This document shows positions 7,812-17,725 of a DNA stretch of 64,000 nucleotides, piece after piece (position 1 is the stretch's first letter; each line of letters opens with the position of its first letter). The notes under the pieces are model-generated. The model did not search any database. It saw nothing but the letters and a program-made list of their open reading frames with translations, and had not been told where the DNA came from. The position numbers and the translations under genes were made by a program. Source of the DNA: UBA1672 sp050633285 (GTDB lineage: Bacteria > Pseudomonadota > Alphaproteobacteria > Micavibrionales > Micavibrionaceae); assembly GCA_050633285.1 (NCBI GenBank), contig JBOEGG010000009.1, positions 14,313 through 78,312 on the forward strand. Direction: 5' to 3'.

Positions 7812-8726
7812 ATGTCTTCCATGTCCCCAAAAAACAAGGCCAATCAACTTTCTAATATGCTCACGGCCGTATTGGGGGACGAACGATTTCCAGTGAACGT
7901 GGAAGAACTAATTTACGAGTATTCAAAAAAGTCCCCTGATCCTGTTACTAAAATACTCAAGGTTTCTTTAGATGGGTTTGAAGGAATGCTAAGACCAAGT
8001 AAGAAGCGAAATGAATGGCATATTCTATATAATGAATCCCCTGCATACTTAGGAAGAGAACGTTTTACATTAGCGCATGAATTTTGCCATTATCTATTAG
8101 ATAGAACACCTCTCGAACAAGCTGTAACCAATCGGGGTGACTTAGAGTTTCATTGTAACCCATTAAACCAAAATAAATGGAGTCAATCCGAACATGAGCG
8201 TGAACAAAATGCTGATACGTTTGCATCTTATCTTTTGATGCCCATTAATGATTTTAGAATACAGACACAAGGCCAAGCAGTAGACTTAGAATTATTTAGG
8301 CATGTTACTAATCGCTATGGCGTATCTCTTACGGCAGCACTTCTTAAGTGGATAGAGTTTACTGACCAAATGGCTGCTATGATTATTTCCAGAGATGGTT
8401 TCGCACTCTGGGGACGCGCAAGTTCTAGTGCGACTCAAAGGGGGATTTTTATTCGCTCTGGTATGGAAATTCCTAAAAATTCACACTCATCCTCTAATAA
8501 TAGTACGGACGGAAAGTTAGTGAGTACTTCACCACAGTCTTGGCCATTGACCAAGCGGGCGCAGGCAACTCATGAAATGTCCGTTTATTCTACGAGAATT
8601 GAAAAAACTATAACTCTTGTCTTATTCAAAGACAATGAATGGGTCGACCACGATGAAGAGAAAACTTTTGATAGTTTTGATCAGTTCATGAAGTTTGATA
8701 AAACAATGTCTCAGAAGAGATCGTAA
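7812..8726 (+). CDS. capP: ImmA/IrrE-type zinc peptidase, CapP-like activator of CBASS
   Basis: The 304-residue protein has the ImmA/IrrE core: RFTLAHEFCHYLL gives the zinc site His89-Glu90-x2-His93, and EREQNADTFASYLLMP supplies the third-ligand Glu near residue 131. A C-terminal region of about 100 residues follows, as in CapP. In the CapH/CapP scheme, DNA-damage signals activate the peptidase, which cleaves the repressor and derepresses CBASS. Position directly after the XRE gene and divergence from the cyclase operon support the same role here. Confidence 0.8.
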   Translation: MSSMSPKNKANQLSNMLTAVLGDERFPVNVEELIYEYSKKSPDPVTKILKVSLDGFEGMLRPSKKRNEWHILYNESPAYLGRERFTLAHEFCHYLLDRTPLEQAVTNRGDLEFHCNPLNQNKWSQSEHEREQNADTFASYLLMPINDFRIQTQGQAVDLELFRHVTNRYGVSLTAALLKWIEFTDQMAAMIISRDGFALWGRASSSATQRGIFIRSGMEIPKNSHSSSNNSTDGKLVSTSPQSWPLTKRAQATHEMSVYSTRIEKTITLVLFKDNEWVDHDEEKTFDSFDQFMKFDKTMSQKRS

Positions 8727-8757
8727 TGTAACGCACTTATACATACTATATATATTC

Positions 8758-9051
8758 TTAAAACCCATATTTAAACGCCAAATAAAGTGTAACTAGACCA
8801 CATATTGGATTTAAAAAAATCAATATAATTAGAGCCCAGATATTTTTAACTTCCACTCCCTTACATTTACAAGCAAAGAACGAGCTAAAACAGGTGCAGA
8901 GTACAATAACAACTAATCCCCACGATACGATAGAATTAGCATCCTCTTTAACACCTACGTTTCCTGTTTGGGATATAAGCACTAAAATATACACAGATGC
9001 CGAAGTTACAATTCCAACCAACCAGTATAATGCTATGAAAAACCACCTCAT
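8758..9051 (-). CDS. Small membrane protein, unknown function
   Basis: A 97-residue, very hydrophobic protein with about three membrane helices (residues 3-27, 41-62 and 70-93). A cytosol-like loop FFACKCKGVEVKN carries two Cys. It follows the 2589-residue gene on the same strand, 60 bp downstream, so it may share its transcript. An immunity or export role for the giant protein is possible but unsupported by any recognisable domain. Confidence 0.55.
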   Translation of the reverse strand: MRWFFIALYWLVGIVTSASVYILVLISQTGNVGVKEDANSIVSWGLVVIVLCTCFSSFFACKCKGVEVKNIWALIILIFLNPICGLVTLYLAFKYGF

Positions 9052-9111
9052 TTTCTAACAGCACCTATTTCCCATACATTTACTTTATCGCTCTTAATCA
9101 TTTTGATTACA

Positions 9112-12100
9112 TTACACTGTAACCAAATTACCGGATGTTTCCAGAGCATCTTCATCCGTTAATCCTGTTACATTGAGCAAATTAGCGATTTGTACAAAAT
9201 TATCTGCACCACCATCAGCATCAATAGAGAGCGTTGAGTTAACCCCGTCATCTTTGATTTGCACAAAGTCAGATATCGCATCAGTTATCGGGTCATAACC
9301 TTCTAACAAATCAGATATATCAATGGCATCACCTTGATAAGTTTTGAAATCTTTGATCGTATCAATATCAGCATAAGCACTATCAGCATCAAATATAAAT
9401 GTATCTGCGCCACGTCCGCCTTTTAATGTATCAATACCTTGACCACCCTCTAGCGCATCGTCCCCTGAGCCTGCATAAAGGTAATCAGCCCCTGTGCCAC
9501 CGTTTAGAGTATCGCTTCCCGATCCGCCAAGTACCCAATCATCACCATTTCCACCAAACAAATAATCACTTCCTGAGCTGCCATATAATAAATCGTCGCC
9601 ATTTCCGCCCAGAAGCACATCATCCCCACTATTGCCGACAAGCAAATCTTTACCTTCACCGCCAACAAGAAGATCATCCCCTCGCTTGCCCCAAAGAATA
9701 TCATTACCTCCTTCGGCAAATATAGCATCGCCACCATTCGTACCTATTAATATATTAAAATTATTATCACCAAATATATCATCCGGCCTTGCACTAACAT
9801 TAATCGTGACGTTGGCAGTACCTTGCTCACCAGAGGGATCAAAAACACTATACTCAAATGTATCTGTCCCAATAAAGCCAAGGGCTGGAGAATATACAAA
9901 GTTACCAGTTGAAGTCATAGAGACACTACCCCCCTGAGACGTAGTAATTACAGAAGTTTGAACAGTAAGAATATCGCCATCTACATCACTATCATTGATC
10001 AAAACATTTCCTGAAAGTTCATCATCGCGCATTGAATCAAATATATCATCTTGTGCAGATGGAGGGCTGTTCGTTGCAGTCAGTGTAATATTAGCCGTTG
10101 CTACGTTCACACCACCCTGTCCGTCTTCCAGCGTATAGGTGAAGCTATCAGTACCAAAATAACCAGCATTAGGCGTATAGGTGAAATCTCCATTTGTAGA
10201 TATCACCACCATCCCATTTGCTGTTGTAATGGTTTGAGAAACAATAGCCAAAACATCACCATCTACATCACTATCAGCCCCATTACCATTATCAGATAAC
10301 AAGTTTCCTGTAATATCTGTGTCTTGATCACCTTCAAACACATCATCTTGTGCTATCGGCGCATCATTGACAGAGTTAATTGTAATATGAACGTTTTCTG
10401 TGATGATACCGCCATTACCATCATCAACTGTATAAGTTAGAGTCTCTGAACCGTTATAATCAGTATTCGGCGTATAAGTGAGCGTATTATCTGAATTGAT
10501 CACAACACTGCCATTCAATGCCCCAACAACAGAAGTAATGGTAAGGATATCACCATCTACATCGCTATCGTTAGCCAAAACATTAACGATAATAGGTGTA
10601 TCTTCATCTGTAGTTATCATATCAACAACAGCAACAGGCGTATCATTAACTGGGTCTACTGTTAAATTGACTGTTGCAACAGAAGCACCGCCGTTACCGT
10701 CTGAGACAGTATAGGTGAAGCTATCAGCGCCATTATAATCAACATTAGGGGTATAAGTGATTGTGTTATCTGCATTCAACACGAGTGAACCATGAGCAAC
10801 ATTAGTAGTAATAGATACGGTCAGATCATCGCCATCAATATCACTGTCATTATCCAAAACATCTATTGTGATAGCTGAATCTTCGTCTGTGCTAGCCGCA
10901 TCATCCTGCTGCACTGGTGCATCATTTACTGGGTTAACTGTTAAATTCAGCTCACCTGTTGATACATTACCCTGACCATCTGATACTTCATACGTCACAA
11001 CGGTATCGCCATTGAAATTCAAGCTTGGTGTAACAACGAGTTTATTATCAACAACAGTGACCGCACCACCATTTTCATCAATACCGCCAAGTAAGATTAA
11101 AGCATCATTTTCAGGGTCACTATCATTAGCCAGAACATCAACAGTAATTACTACATCTTCATCTGTCGTTGCGCTATCTACGTTCGTAACGGGAGCCATT
11201 TGTACTTCTAAAACCTCTATCGGTAATTCAGTACTTATAATTTCTGTATCTGCTAAGAAATCAGCATTTCCTGTAATAGCAATATCAAGAACGGTAGCAT
11301 TAAAAATAAAAGTACCCTCTTGCAAACCGGCATCCAGAGCTATTTGTTCCGCCGCTGCAAGAACATCAGGATCAATATCATCCAAAGTAATAATGTGGTC
11401 TGGAAAGCTTAAATCTGTATATGTTTCAGTAGTGTCACCATTCTCATAAGTGAACAAAGAGCTATCAGCAGTAACACGCCAACCATCTGCAAATGCTCCA
11501 TATAAAACATCCGCCGCTATAGGCTGGGTAAGAATTGTACCATCAGGTAAGATAAAATCATTATCCGCATTACCATCATTGTTCCCTAACAAGCCCTCTA
11601 CCGCACCTGCCATACTATCATTCAAGAATGGTGCTATATCTAACCAACCATCTTTAACATCAACCCTTACACCATTTGAATTTTCATCTCTAAATACATA
11701 AGTATTGCCATCACGGGCTAAAATACTATTCTCTCCAATCAAGCTACCTTCACCATCTTCGAGAACAAATTGAATACCATTTAGTAAGATACTGCCATCT
11801 TCGGAGCGGATTTCTAAAACATCATCTCCACTACCAATGGCAATAACTGTATTTACAGAAACGTCATTGCGCCCTTCCCACGACTCTTGGCGAACTTGTA
11901 TATCTAGCGAACCATCAATAGTGCGCATCATAGTAAATTCACCAGCGGCCTGAAAACTATACCCTGTTCCATCAAAAGTTATATAGTGAGGTTCGCCAAA
12001 ACTAACCGCTGGCCTATCCCAGCCAAGCCCTTCAACATTTGTTGAAGCTTCAGCCTCACTAAATAGCTTATCGAGAAACAAGTCATTCAATACAGGGAAC

Positions 12101-15100
12101 GCAAACAAAGTATTCCCTACCGCTTGTCCAGCTTGAGCAGGTAACGCAGCGCCAAAACCAGCACCCAAAGCTGTAGGAACTAAATACGGCAGTGCTTCTT
12201 CAACTAAAGCAGCCCTATATTCTGGTGAATCTGCACTCAAGTAAGCGACACCTAAAGTCCCTAGAATGCCCGCATTATAAGCTAAACCTCCAAGCCCAAT
12301 AACTGTTGATACAGCAACTTCTCCCTCAGGGTCAACAAAACTAACTGGATTATTATAACCAAATCTATATAAGTTTTGAACATCTCCATCTAAGAATAAG
12401 GGGTCTTCCGTTAAGAACCTCCCCGTTTCTGTATCATAGGAACGCGCCCGCATATAATGTAAATTTTCTGCGTCTTCGCTTACGCCAAATACACCATTAA
12501 ACTCAAAATTATTCGCAATTGTTTCGCTCTCAAATAACTCTCGACCAAACGGTGTGTAATGATATTCATTTACAGTTGTTCCAGTAGCATCCGTCAAACC
12601 TGTAATATTACCAACGGCATCAGCATCATAAAATGCAACTGAATTATCACCCGCCGTACGGCTAACCAAACCTAGGCCGTGCGTATACGATGCTACTTTA
12701 CTACCCGTACTATTATATTCGCCAACTACGTCTCCAAAACCAAACGGATCAACTAAAAACTCCGTACGAACGCCATCTTCAATGCTTGCAGATCGATTAC
12801 CAAATACATCATATTCATAAGAAATAACGATACCATCTGGTTTAGTAACTTCCGTTAAACGATTTTCAACATCATATACATACGCATAGTTATTGCCTGT
12901 TGCTGCCTGAGAAACAAGGTTTCCATCAGCATCATAATCAAAGGTTTTATCACCCGCCGCGCTATATTGATTAAGATCACCTGTCGTATAATTGGTGAGA
13001 ACACCATTCTCACTGGTGCTGATACGATTACCTGCTGCGTCATAATCATAGGTAAGAATTGTATCCTCAATATCAATCGTATTAGAGGTAAATTCGGCGC
13101 GAGCAAGCTGGCCTATATTATCATATTGATATTCCCATGTTCCATCTTCATTTTCAGAACTTGTGCGTCTACCCAATACATCATATTCGTAAACAAAAGA
13201 ACTACTGGTATTACCATCGCCGTCACGATTAATAATGGCTGCTTGTCTTCCTGCACCATCGTATTGATATTCTGTCTCTGTGCCATTGCGATTACTTTCA
13301 AGCGTAACTTGGCTCGCATCGTTATAGGTGTAACTCGTTAAAACGCCGTTATCATCAGAAACAGACAATAACCTACCTGCCGTATCATATGAGTAAAAAG
13401 TACCTTCACCATCCTGATTAACCATTGAGGTACGATTGCCTGCACCATCATATGTATAAGACAATGAACGCCCATTTGGGTATTCTATAGATGTGACACG
13501 ATCTGCGCTATCATATGTAACGCTTGTTGTCCCTGCATCACTTATTGCAGAAATCATATTTCCGCGCACATCATACGTATAAGAAACCTCACCATCAGAT
13601 GAAACAGACTCTCCCGTAACATTACCCTGCGCATCACGCGTAAATTGAACCTCATCCCCACGACGATTTGTTTCAGTAATAAGGTTACCAAAACTATCAT
13701 ACGTATAACTCTGGTCTGTGCCATCTGCCCACGCGGCATCTAACAATCGTCCATCCTCATCATATGAATAAGATCTATCATTACCGCCTGCATCGGTAAA
13801 ACGTGATATCTGATTTGTAGAATAGTCATACTCAAATGAAATAGTATTACCATTTGCATCTTGTATGCTTTCAAGAAAATTAAAAGCATAAGTATAAACG
13901 TCTTCTAAACCATCCGCGCGGGTGATCGTTTGAACATTTGAACCACCTTCATTTTTAATTGATACGGTTTCGCCCAGATTATTTGTTTGACTAACAATAT
14001 TGCCACCAACACCTAATTGAGTCGTTGTGATCTGTCCCAAGCTATTCGTCGTAAATATAGCTCCTGCATCGTCATATGTATAATTCTCAGTAACCGTTCC
14101 TCCAATGACCTGAGAAGCCAGACGTCCTTCACTGTCATAAGTAAAATCAATGTCTGTTCCCCCCACTCTTTGCGTAGCAACAAGATTACCATCGGTATCG
14201 TAAGTAAAACTAGTATCACCTCTATCACTCAAAACGGAGAGAAGTGTCATATTATCTGCACTATACTGAAATTCAGCATTACGCCCATCTTCATCCACGA
14301 TATTCGCTAATACACCAGAAACATCATATGTAAAGGTAAAAGCATCTCCCAGAGCATTCTCAAAACCTGTTATCTGTCCTTCATCATTATATATAGCTAT
14401 AACTTCAAGACTGGCATTAGGCTGTACAGATATAAGCTTACCAGCACGATCAAAATCAAACTTATCATTATCCGCAGTCGTAATACGATAGCCATTTCTA
14501 ATTGATACAAGCGTGAAACCATTATCTGTATTTTCACCACGCGCAAATACTGGTGAGGTGTTTACATTAGTCGTCAGAAAACCGTTTGTATCAACTGCTT
14601 TTCCAACAGAAAGAGAAACGTTATATTGTGCAGCTTGAGTAACATCCATTGAACGGAAAACACCAGCGTCTAAAAATCCCTTAACTGAAATAGTTCCATC
14701 ATTAGCAATCTGTAATCCAAGATCAGCAATAGAATCCCAGCCCTTACCAAGAACACCAACTTCATTACGTTCTATAAGTGAGCCAAAATCTCCTGCTTGC
14801 TCAAGCTCAAACTGTAATGCAGTTTCAACGCTTTGTTGCTCTCCACCTGCTGCGCCAATACGACGGGCATCTTCTGCCAAAGCAGAAGATAAATCTTCAA
14901 CCGTGCTCCCCACATTTGCCAAGAAATTATTATATGTCATATTCCAAGCATCATCGGATATGGATGCAGGACGCAACGACGCTTCTTGAGAAGCCCAATC
15001 AATCGTTGAAAATGGATCAGCAATACCAACATTATAGCTCGTTGTCGTATCTCGAAAAAGACTTCCAAACGTTCGCGCAGTCAATGTAATGGGGTTACTT

Positions 15101-16881
15101 CCTGAATCAGATTCAAAGGCAAACATGCCAATAGAAGAGCTATTTCCCAATACCGAGCTTTCAAACGTCCCATTTAAAACACTGGCATATATAATTGCCG
15201 GTGCATCCGCATCTGCCTGTAAGTCACTATAGCTAATCTCTACCGAGCCTCCGGCTGCAAAAGGTAAGTTAGCGGCAACGGTTATTTCAACAGTAGGATC
15301 AGGCCTATCACCTTGATCAGCAGGATCATTTGTTTCTGTTACGGATAATCTAAAGTCTCCACCTTGAGGGTGTAATTGCCCAGTATCTCCTTGCTTCACA
15401 GCGATAAAATATTCACCTGATGTCAATGGATTGAAAACAGCACTTACACTATCAGAAGATGTTCCAAAATTAGTAAAACTATATTCTACAATTTTGTTAC
15501 CCTGCTCTCCATAAACAACTAATGATGGGCTAGAAAAAGAAGAAAGAAATGGGGAACTCACTTCAAGATTATAGTTCAAAGATGAATCTAACGAGATTTT
15601 ATACCAATCCTGATCAATAGAGCTTTCTATAGTACCGTCAATTTGATCATTAACCAGAACCGTTTGCGTTGTATTAATATCACCATCCACAAAATCATAA
15701 AGTTCAAAAGCAGATAAGGTATACTCACTAGTGTTATCACCTAATTCTCCATTTACCTTCAAAATAACCGCACCATCATTGGGTGCAGATATTATATTGG
15801 CCATGCCAATAGAGTTTACAGAACTGCTAATAAGATCACCACCTAATGAATATACGGATAGTGTAAGAAATTCGCCCGTCCCAAAATCAGCCATGTTCGA
15901 TAAATTAACTGCAAAACTAGTATTTTCAGGAACATCCAAACGATAAAAATCTTCGTCACCGCTGCTATTAATTCGTCCTACAACCGCGCTTTCTAAGCTG
16001 ACATCATAGGCAGTAGCTATCGTATTACCTACAAAATCTAAATTACTTTCCAGAGCAAGAGCCTGCACAAAAGATAGTAAATAATTTCCTTGATCATCCG
16101 TTCCAAAAGTAGACCTCATACTAACAGTCGTACTTGTATCTTGGTTGGCACTAACTCGAAAAAATTGTGTAAATCTGGTATCACTTAGAAAAGCCGTATC
16201 AAAGATCTCAGAATTACTTCCTAAGCTATAGGTAAAATTTGGGTTAGATATAGGATTAGATCCAATGCTTGTCGCAAAAATAATATATGTCTCATCCGCA
16301 GTTAAATCATGTAAAAATGCATCTGTATCATTTGGATCATTAATAGTTGCTGCAACGCGTTGTCCCGGCGTTAACTTAAATTCTTCTACTCCAAAACCGG
16401 GCACAACATCAGTATCTGTTTCTACACGAGGATCAAATGGATCACTTGGCGCTACAGAAGAAAACGAAGTAGATAATTTATATCCCCCTATATCAAAAAA
16501 ACTTGATCCAGTAGTTGCAGAAACATAATAAAATTCAGACGAAGAAGGTGTATATGTAATTCGAGAATTTAAATCATTAATGCTTATATTATCACTAGAA
16601 TCTACCAACACACCCGCAGAATTATATAAGCTAAGTAATGGATCATTTAAGGGGTCAAGTAAAAAACCTTCTCCTAAATCAACTTCCACACCCTCTAAAT
16701 CAAACGTATATGTAACATTAGCATCCAGTTGCAAACGATACCAGTCCTGATCATTTACAGTACCTAATCCTGGATCATCAATCTTACTAAAAACGATATT
16801 ATCTGTTGTAATATTTTCTGCCGTCTGTAGATCATCGCCAATATCAGATTCAATATCTAAAAAATATAATTCAGTTGGCAT
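9112..16881 (-). CDS. Giant secreted RHS/YD-repeat protein with VWD, cadherin-like and RTX domains
   Basis: This 2589-residue protein has, in order: PPC-like beta domains (about 10-515, several with NDQDWYRL-type strands); a linker; an RHS/YD-repeat shell (about 730-1480); an RHS core ending in GRFLTEDPLF...YRFGYNNPVSFVDPEG (about 1490-1520); a short hydrophobic stretch; a VWD domain starting GEPHYITFDGTGYSFQAAGE (about 1625-1810); five cadherin-like repeats (DEDVVITVDVLANDSD type, about 1900-2365); and about 14 Ca-binding RTX nonapeptides (GGNGDDLLYG type, about 2370-2490). There is no N-terminal signal peptide. RTX repeats plus the acidic C-terminus point to type I secretion, but no type I exporter lies in the window. 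AAGGA stands 8 bp before the ATG. Role is probably adhesion or a carried toxin; no toxin domain was recognised. Confidence 0.9.
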   Translation of the reverse strand: MPTELYFLDIESDIGDDLQTAENITTDNIVFSKIDDPGLGTVNDQDWYRLQLDANVTYTFDLEGVEVDLGEGFLLDPLNDPLLSLYNSAGVLVDSSDNISINDLNSRITYTPSSSEFYYVSATTGSSFFDIGGYKLSTSFSSVAPSDPFDPRVETDTDVVPGFGVEEFKLTPGQRVAATINDPNDTDAFLHDLTADETYIIFATSIGSNPISNPNFTYSLGSNSEIFDTAFLSDTRFTQFFRVSANQDTSTTVSMRSTFGTDDQGNYLLSFVQALALESNLDFVGNTIATAYDVSLESAVVGRINSSGDEDFYRLDVPENTSFAVNLSNMADFGTGEFLTLSVYSLGGDLISSSVNSIGMANIISAPNDGAVILKVNGELGDNTSEYTLSAFELYDFVDGDINTTQTVLVNDQIDGTIESSIDQDWYKISLDSSLNYNLEVSSPFLSSFSSPSLVVYGEQGNKIVEYSFTNFGTSSDSVSAVFNPLTSGEYFIAVKQGDTGQLHPQGGDFRLSVTETNDPADQGDRPDPTVEITVAANLPFAAGGSVEISYSDLQADADAPAIIYASVLNGTFESSVLGNSSSIGMFAFESDSGSNPITLTARTFGSLFRDTTTSYNVGIADPFSTIDWASQEASLRPASISDDAWNMTYNNFLANVGSTVEDLSSALAEDARRIGAAGGEQQSVETALQFELEQAGDFGSLIERNEVGVLGKGWDSIADLGLQIANDGTISVKGFLDAGVFRSMDVTQAAQYNVSLSVGKAVDTNGFLTTNVNTSPVFARGENTDNGFTLVSIRNGYRITTADNDKFDFDRAGKLISVQPNASLEVIAIYNDEGQITGFENALGDAFTFTYDVSGVLANIVDEDGRNAEFQYSADNMTLLSVLSDRGDTSFTYDTDGNLVATQRVGGTDIDFTYDSEGRLASQVIGGTVTENYTYDDAGAIFTTNSLGQITTTQLGVGGNIVSQTNNLGETVSIKNEGGSNVQTITRADGLEDVYTYAFNFLESIQDANGNTISFEYDYSTNQISRFTDAGGNDRSYSYDEDGRLLDAAWADGTDQSYTYDSFGNLITETNRRGDEVQFTRDAQGNVTGESVSSDGEVSYTYDVRGNMISAISDAGTTSVTYDSADRVTSIEYPNGRSLSYTYDGAGNRTSMVNQDGEGTFYSYDTAGRLLSVSDDNGVLTSYTYNDASQVTLESNRNGTETEYQYDGAGRQAAIINRDGDGNTSSSFVYEYDVLGRRTSSENEDGTWEYQYDNIGQLARAEFTSNTIDIEDTILTYDYDAAGNRISTSENGVLTNYTTGDLNQYSAAGDKTFDYDADGNLVSQAATGNNYAYVYDVENRLTEVTKPDGIVISYEYDVFGNRSASIEDGVRTEFLVDPFGFGDVVGEYNSTGSKVASYTHGLGLVSRTAGDNSVAFYDADAVGNITGLTDATGTTVNEYHYTPFGRELFESETIANNFEFNGVFGVSEDAENLHYMRARSYDTETGRFLTEDPLFLDGDVQNLYRFGYNNPVSFVDPEGEVAVSTVIGLGGLAYNAGILGTLGVAYLSADSPEYRAALVEEALPYLVPTALGAGFGAALPAQAGQAVGNTLFAFPVLNDLFLDKLFSEAEASTNVEGLGWDRPAVSFGEPHYITFDGTGYSFQAAGEFTMMRTIDGSLDIQVRQESWEGRNDVSVNTVIAIGSGDDVLEIRSEDGSILLNGIQFVLEDGEGSLIGENSILARDGNTYVFRDENSNGVRVDVKDGWLDIAPFLNDSMAGAVEGLLGNNDGNADNDFILPDGTILTQPIAADVLYGAFADGWRVTADSSLFTYENGDTTETYTDLSFPDHIITLDDIDPDVLAAAEQIALDAGLQEGTFIFNATVLDIAITGNADFLADTEIISTELPIEVLEVQMAPVTNVDSATTDEDVVITVDVLANDSDPENDALILLGGIDENGGAVTVVDNKLVVTPSLNFNGDTVVTYEVSDGQGNVSTGELNLTVNPVNDAPVQQDDAASTDEDSAITIDVLDNDSDIDGDDLTVSITTNVAHGSLVLNADNTITYTPNVDYNGADSFTYTVSDGNGGASVATVNLTVDPVNDTPVAVVDMITTDEDTPIIVNVLANDSDVDGDILTITSVVGALNGSVVINSDNTLTYTPNTDYNGSETLTYTVDDGNGGIITENVHITINSVNDAPIAQDDVFEGDQDTDITGNLLSDNGNGADSDVDGDVLAIVSQTITTANGMVVISTNGDFTYTPNAGYFGTDSFTYTLEDGQGGVNVATANITLTATNSPPSAQDDIFDSMRDDELSGNVLINDSDVDGDILTVQTSVITTSQGGSVSMTSTGNFVYSPALGFIGTDTFEYSVFDPSGEQGTANVTINVSARPDDIFGDNNFNILIGTNGGDAIFAEGGNDILWGKRGDDLLVGGEGKDLLVGNSGDDVLLGGNGDDLLYGSSGSDYLFGGNGDDWVLGGSGSDTLNGGTGADYLYAGSGDDALEGGQGIDTLKGGRGADTFIFDADSAYADIDTIKDFKTYQGDAIDISDLLEGYDPITDAISDFVQIKDDGVNSTLSIDADGGADNFVQIANLLNVTGLTDEDALETSGNLVTV

Positions 16882-16904
16882 GGCAAAAATCCTTCATCTA
16901 TAAC

Positions 16905-16919
16905 TGTAATGTGATTACA
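16905..16919. promoter_or_regulatory. Perfect dyad TGTAAT-GTG-ATTACA upstream of the giant gene
   Basis: This 15-bp palindrome with 6-bp arms lies 24 bp before the start of the 2589-residue gene, where it would overlap the promoter or leader. It looks like a binding site for a dimeric regulator. The bound protein is unknown. Nothing else is evident in 16882-17033. Confidence 0.4.
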
Positions 16920-17033
16920 ACCATCTGTAGCTTTTTTCAAATAATTATGCAATTAGAATAGAGAATAAATTTCAAGCTATTGAACATCATGTGCTAGAAT
17001 TAAAAAACAATAATTTTTATACGGATTACTTAT

Positions 17034-17696
17034 ATGACTTTTGAAACATCAGCGTTAATAGCTCTCTGTGAAATTGTGCTCTCAATAGCTATTTTATATC
17101 GAATTAAACTATGGTGTAATTCGATATATGTAGAAGCCGATATATTAGGGTATAAGTGGTTCAAAAATAATAAGACGACTGGGTTTTGTCCTGTTGTCGC
17201 ATTTAAAAATAACGAAAACAGTATAGAAGCTCCAATACATGAATTAAATTTATTAATACCTGAAAGAAAATTAAAATTAAGGCTGTCCAAAAATTCAAAA
17301 CGCTCAGTTAAAACAAATATTACTCATCTGATCTTCTTACTAACATTATTACTTTTTATTTCGCATACATTCGGCGCGCCAATTAATCAAAATAACAATA
17401 ATATATTACTCTTAATAATTATATTTTATGCAGCTTCCATCACATTTGGGCTAGCTATAAATTTTAAGAATACAGGCCAACTTAATATAATGTCTTTCAT
17501 GCCTATATCTAAACGCCCTGATAACTATGAAGAGTTGAACGAAGATTACTTCAAAAAAATAGAAGAAAGTGATCTCGTAACCTACGAAGAAGCAATGGCA
17601 CATTACTATCACCAAAATAAAAAATCAGAAAAGTGGTTATATCCTATAATTGCTATCGGACTGGCTCTAATGATTGCCTATAAAATTCTGGGATAA
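17034..17696 (+). CDS. Membrane protein, first of a tandem duplicate pair
   Basis: A 220-residue protein with an N-terminal helix (5-25), two central helices (about 100-145) and a C-terminal helix (WLYPIIAIGLALMIAYKIL). The segment after helix 1 (ADILGYKWFKNN, then TTGFCPVVAFKNN) resembles DUF3592-like extracytoplasmic domains. The next gene shares the same start context (ATACGGATTACTTA before ATGACTTTTGAAA) and a nearly identical last 50 residues. This shows a tandem duplication with a diverged middle. Function unknown. Confidence 0.65.
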   Translation: MTFETSALIALCEIVLSIAILYRIKLWCNSIYVEADILGYKWFKNNKTTGFCPVVAFKNNENSIEAPIHELNLLIPERKLKLRLSKNSKRSVKTNITHLIFLLTLLLFISHTFGAPINQNNNNILLLIIIFYAASITFGLAINFKNTGQLNIMSFMPISKRPDNYEELNEDYFKKIEESDLVTYEEAMAHYYHQNKKSEKWLYPIIAIGLALMIAYKILG

Positions 17697-17725
17697 ATAT
17701 CGCTCAGTTTATACGGATTACTTAA

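Noticed and set aside
9399..14310. Open frames on the opposite strand and other frames inside the giant gene
   Set aside because: They mirror the repetitive RTX, cadherin-like and YD repeats, lack ribosome sites, and give low-complexity translations.
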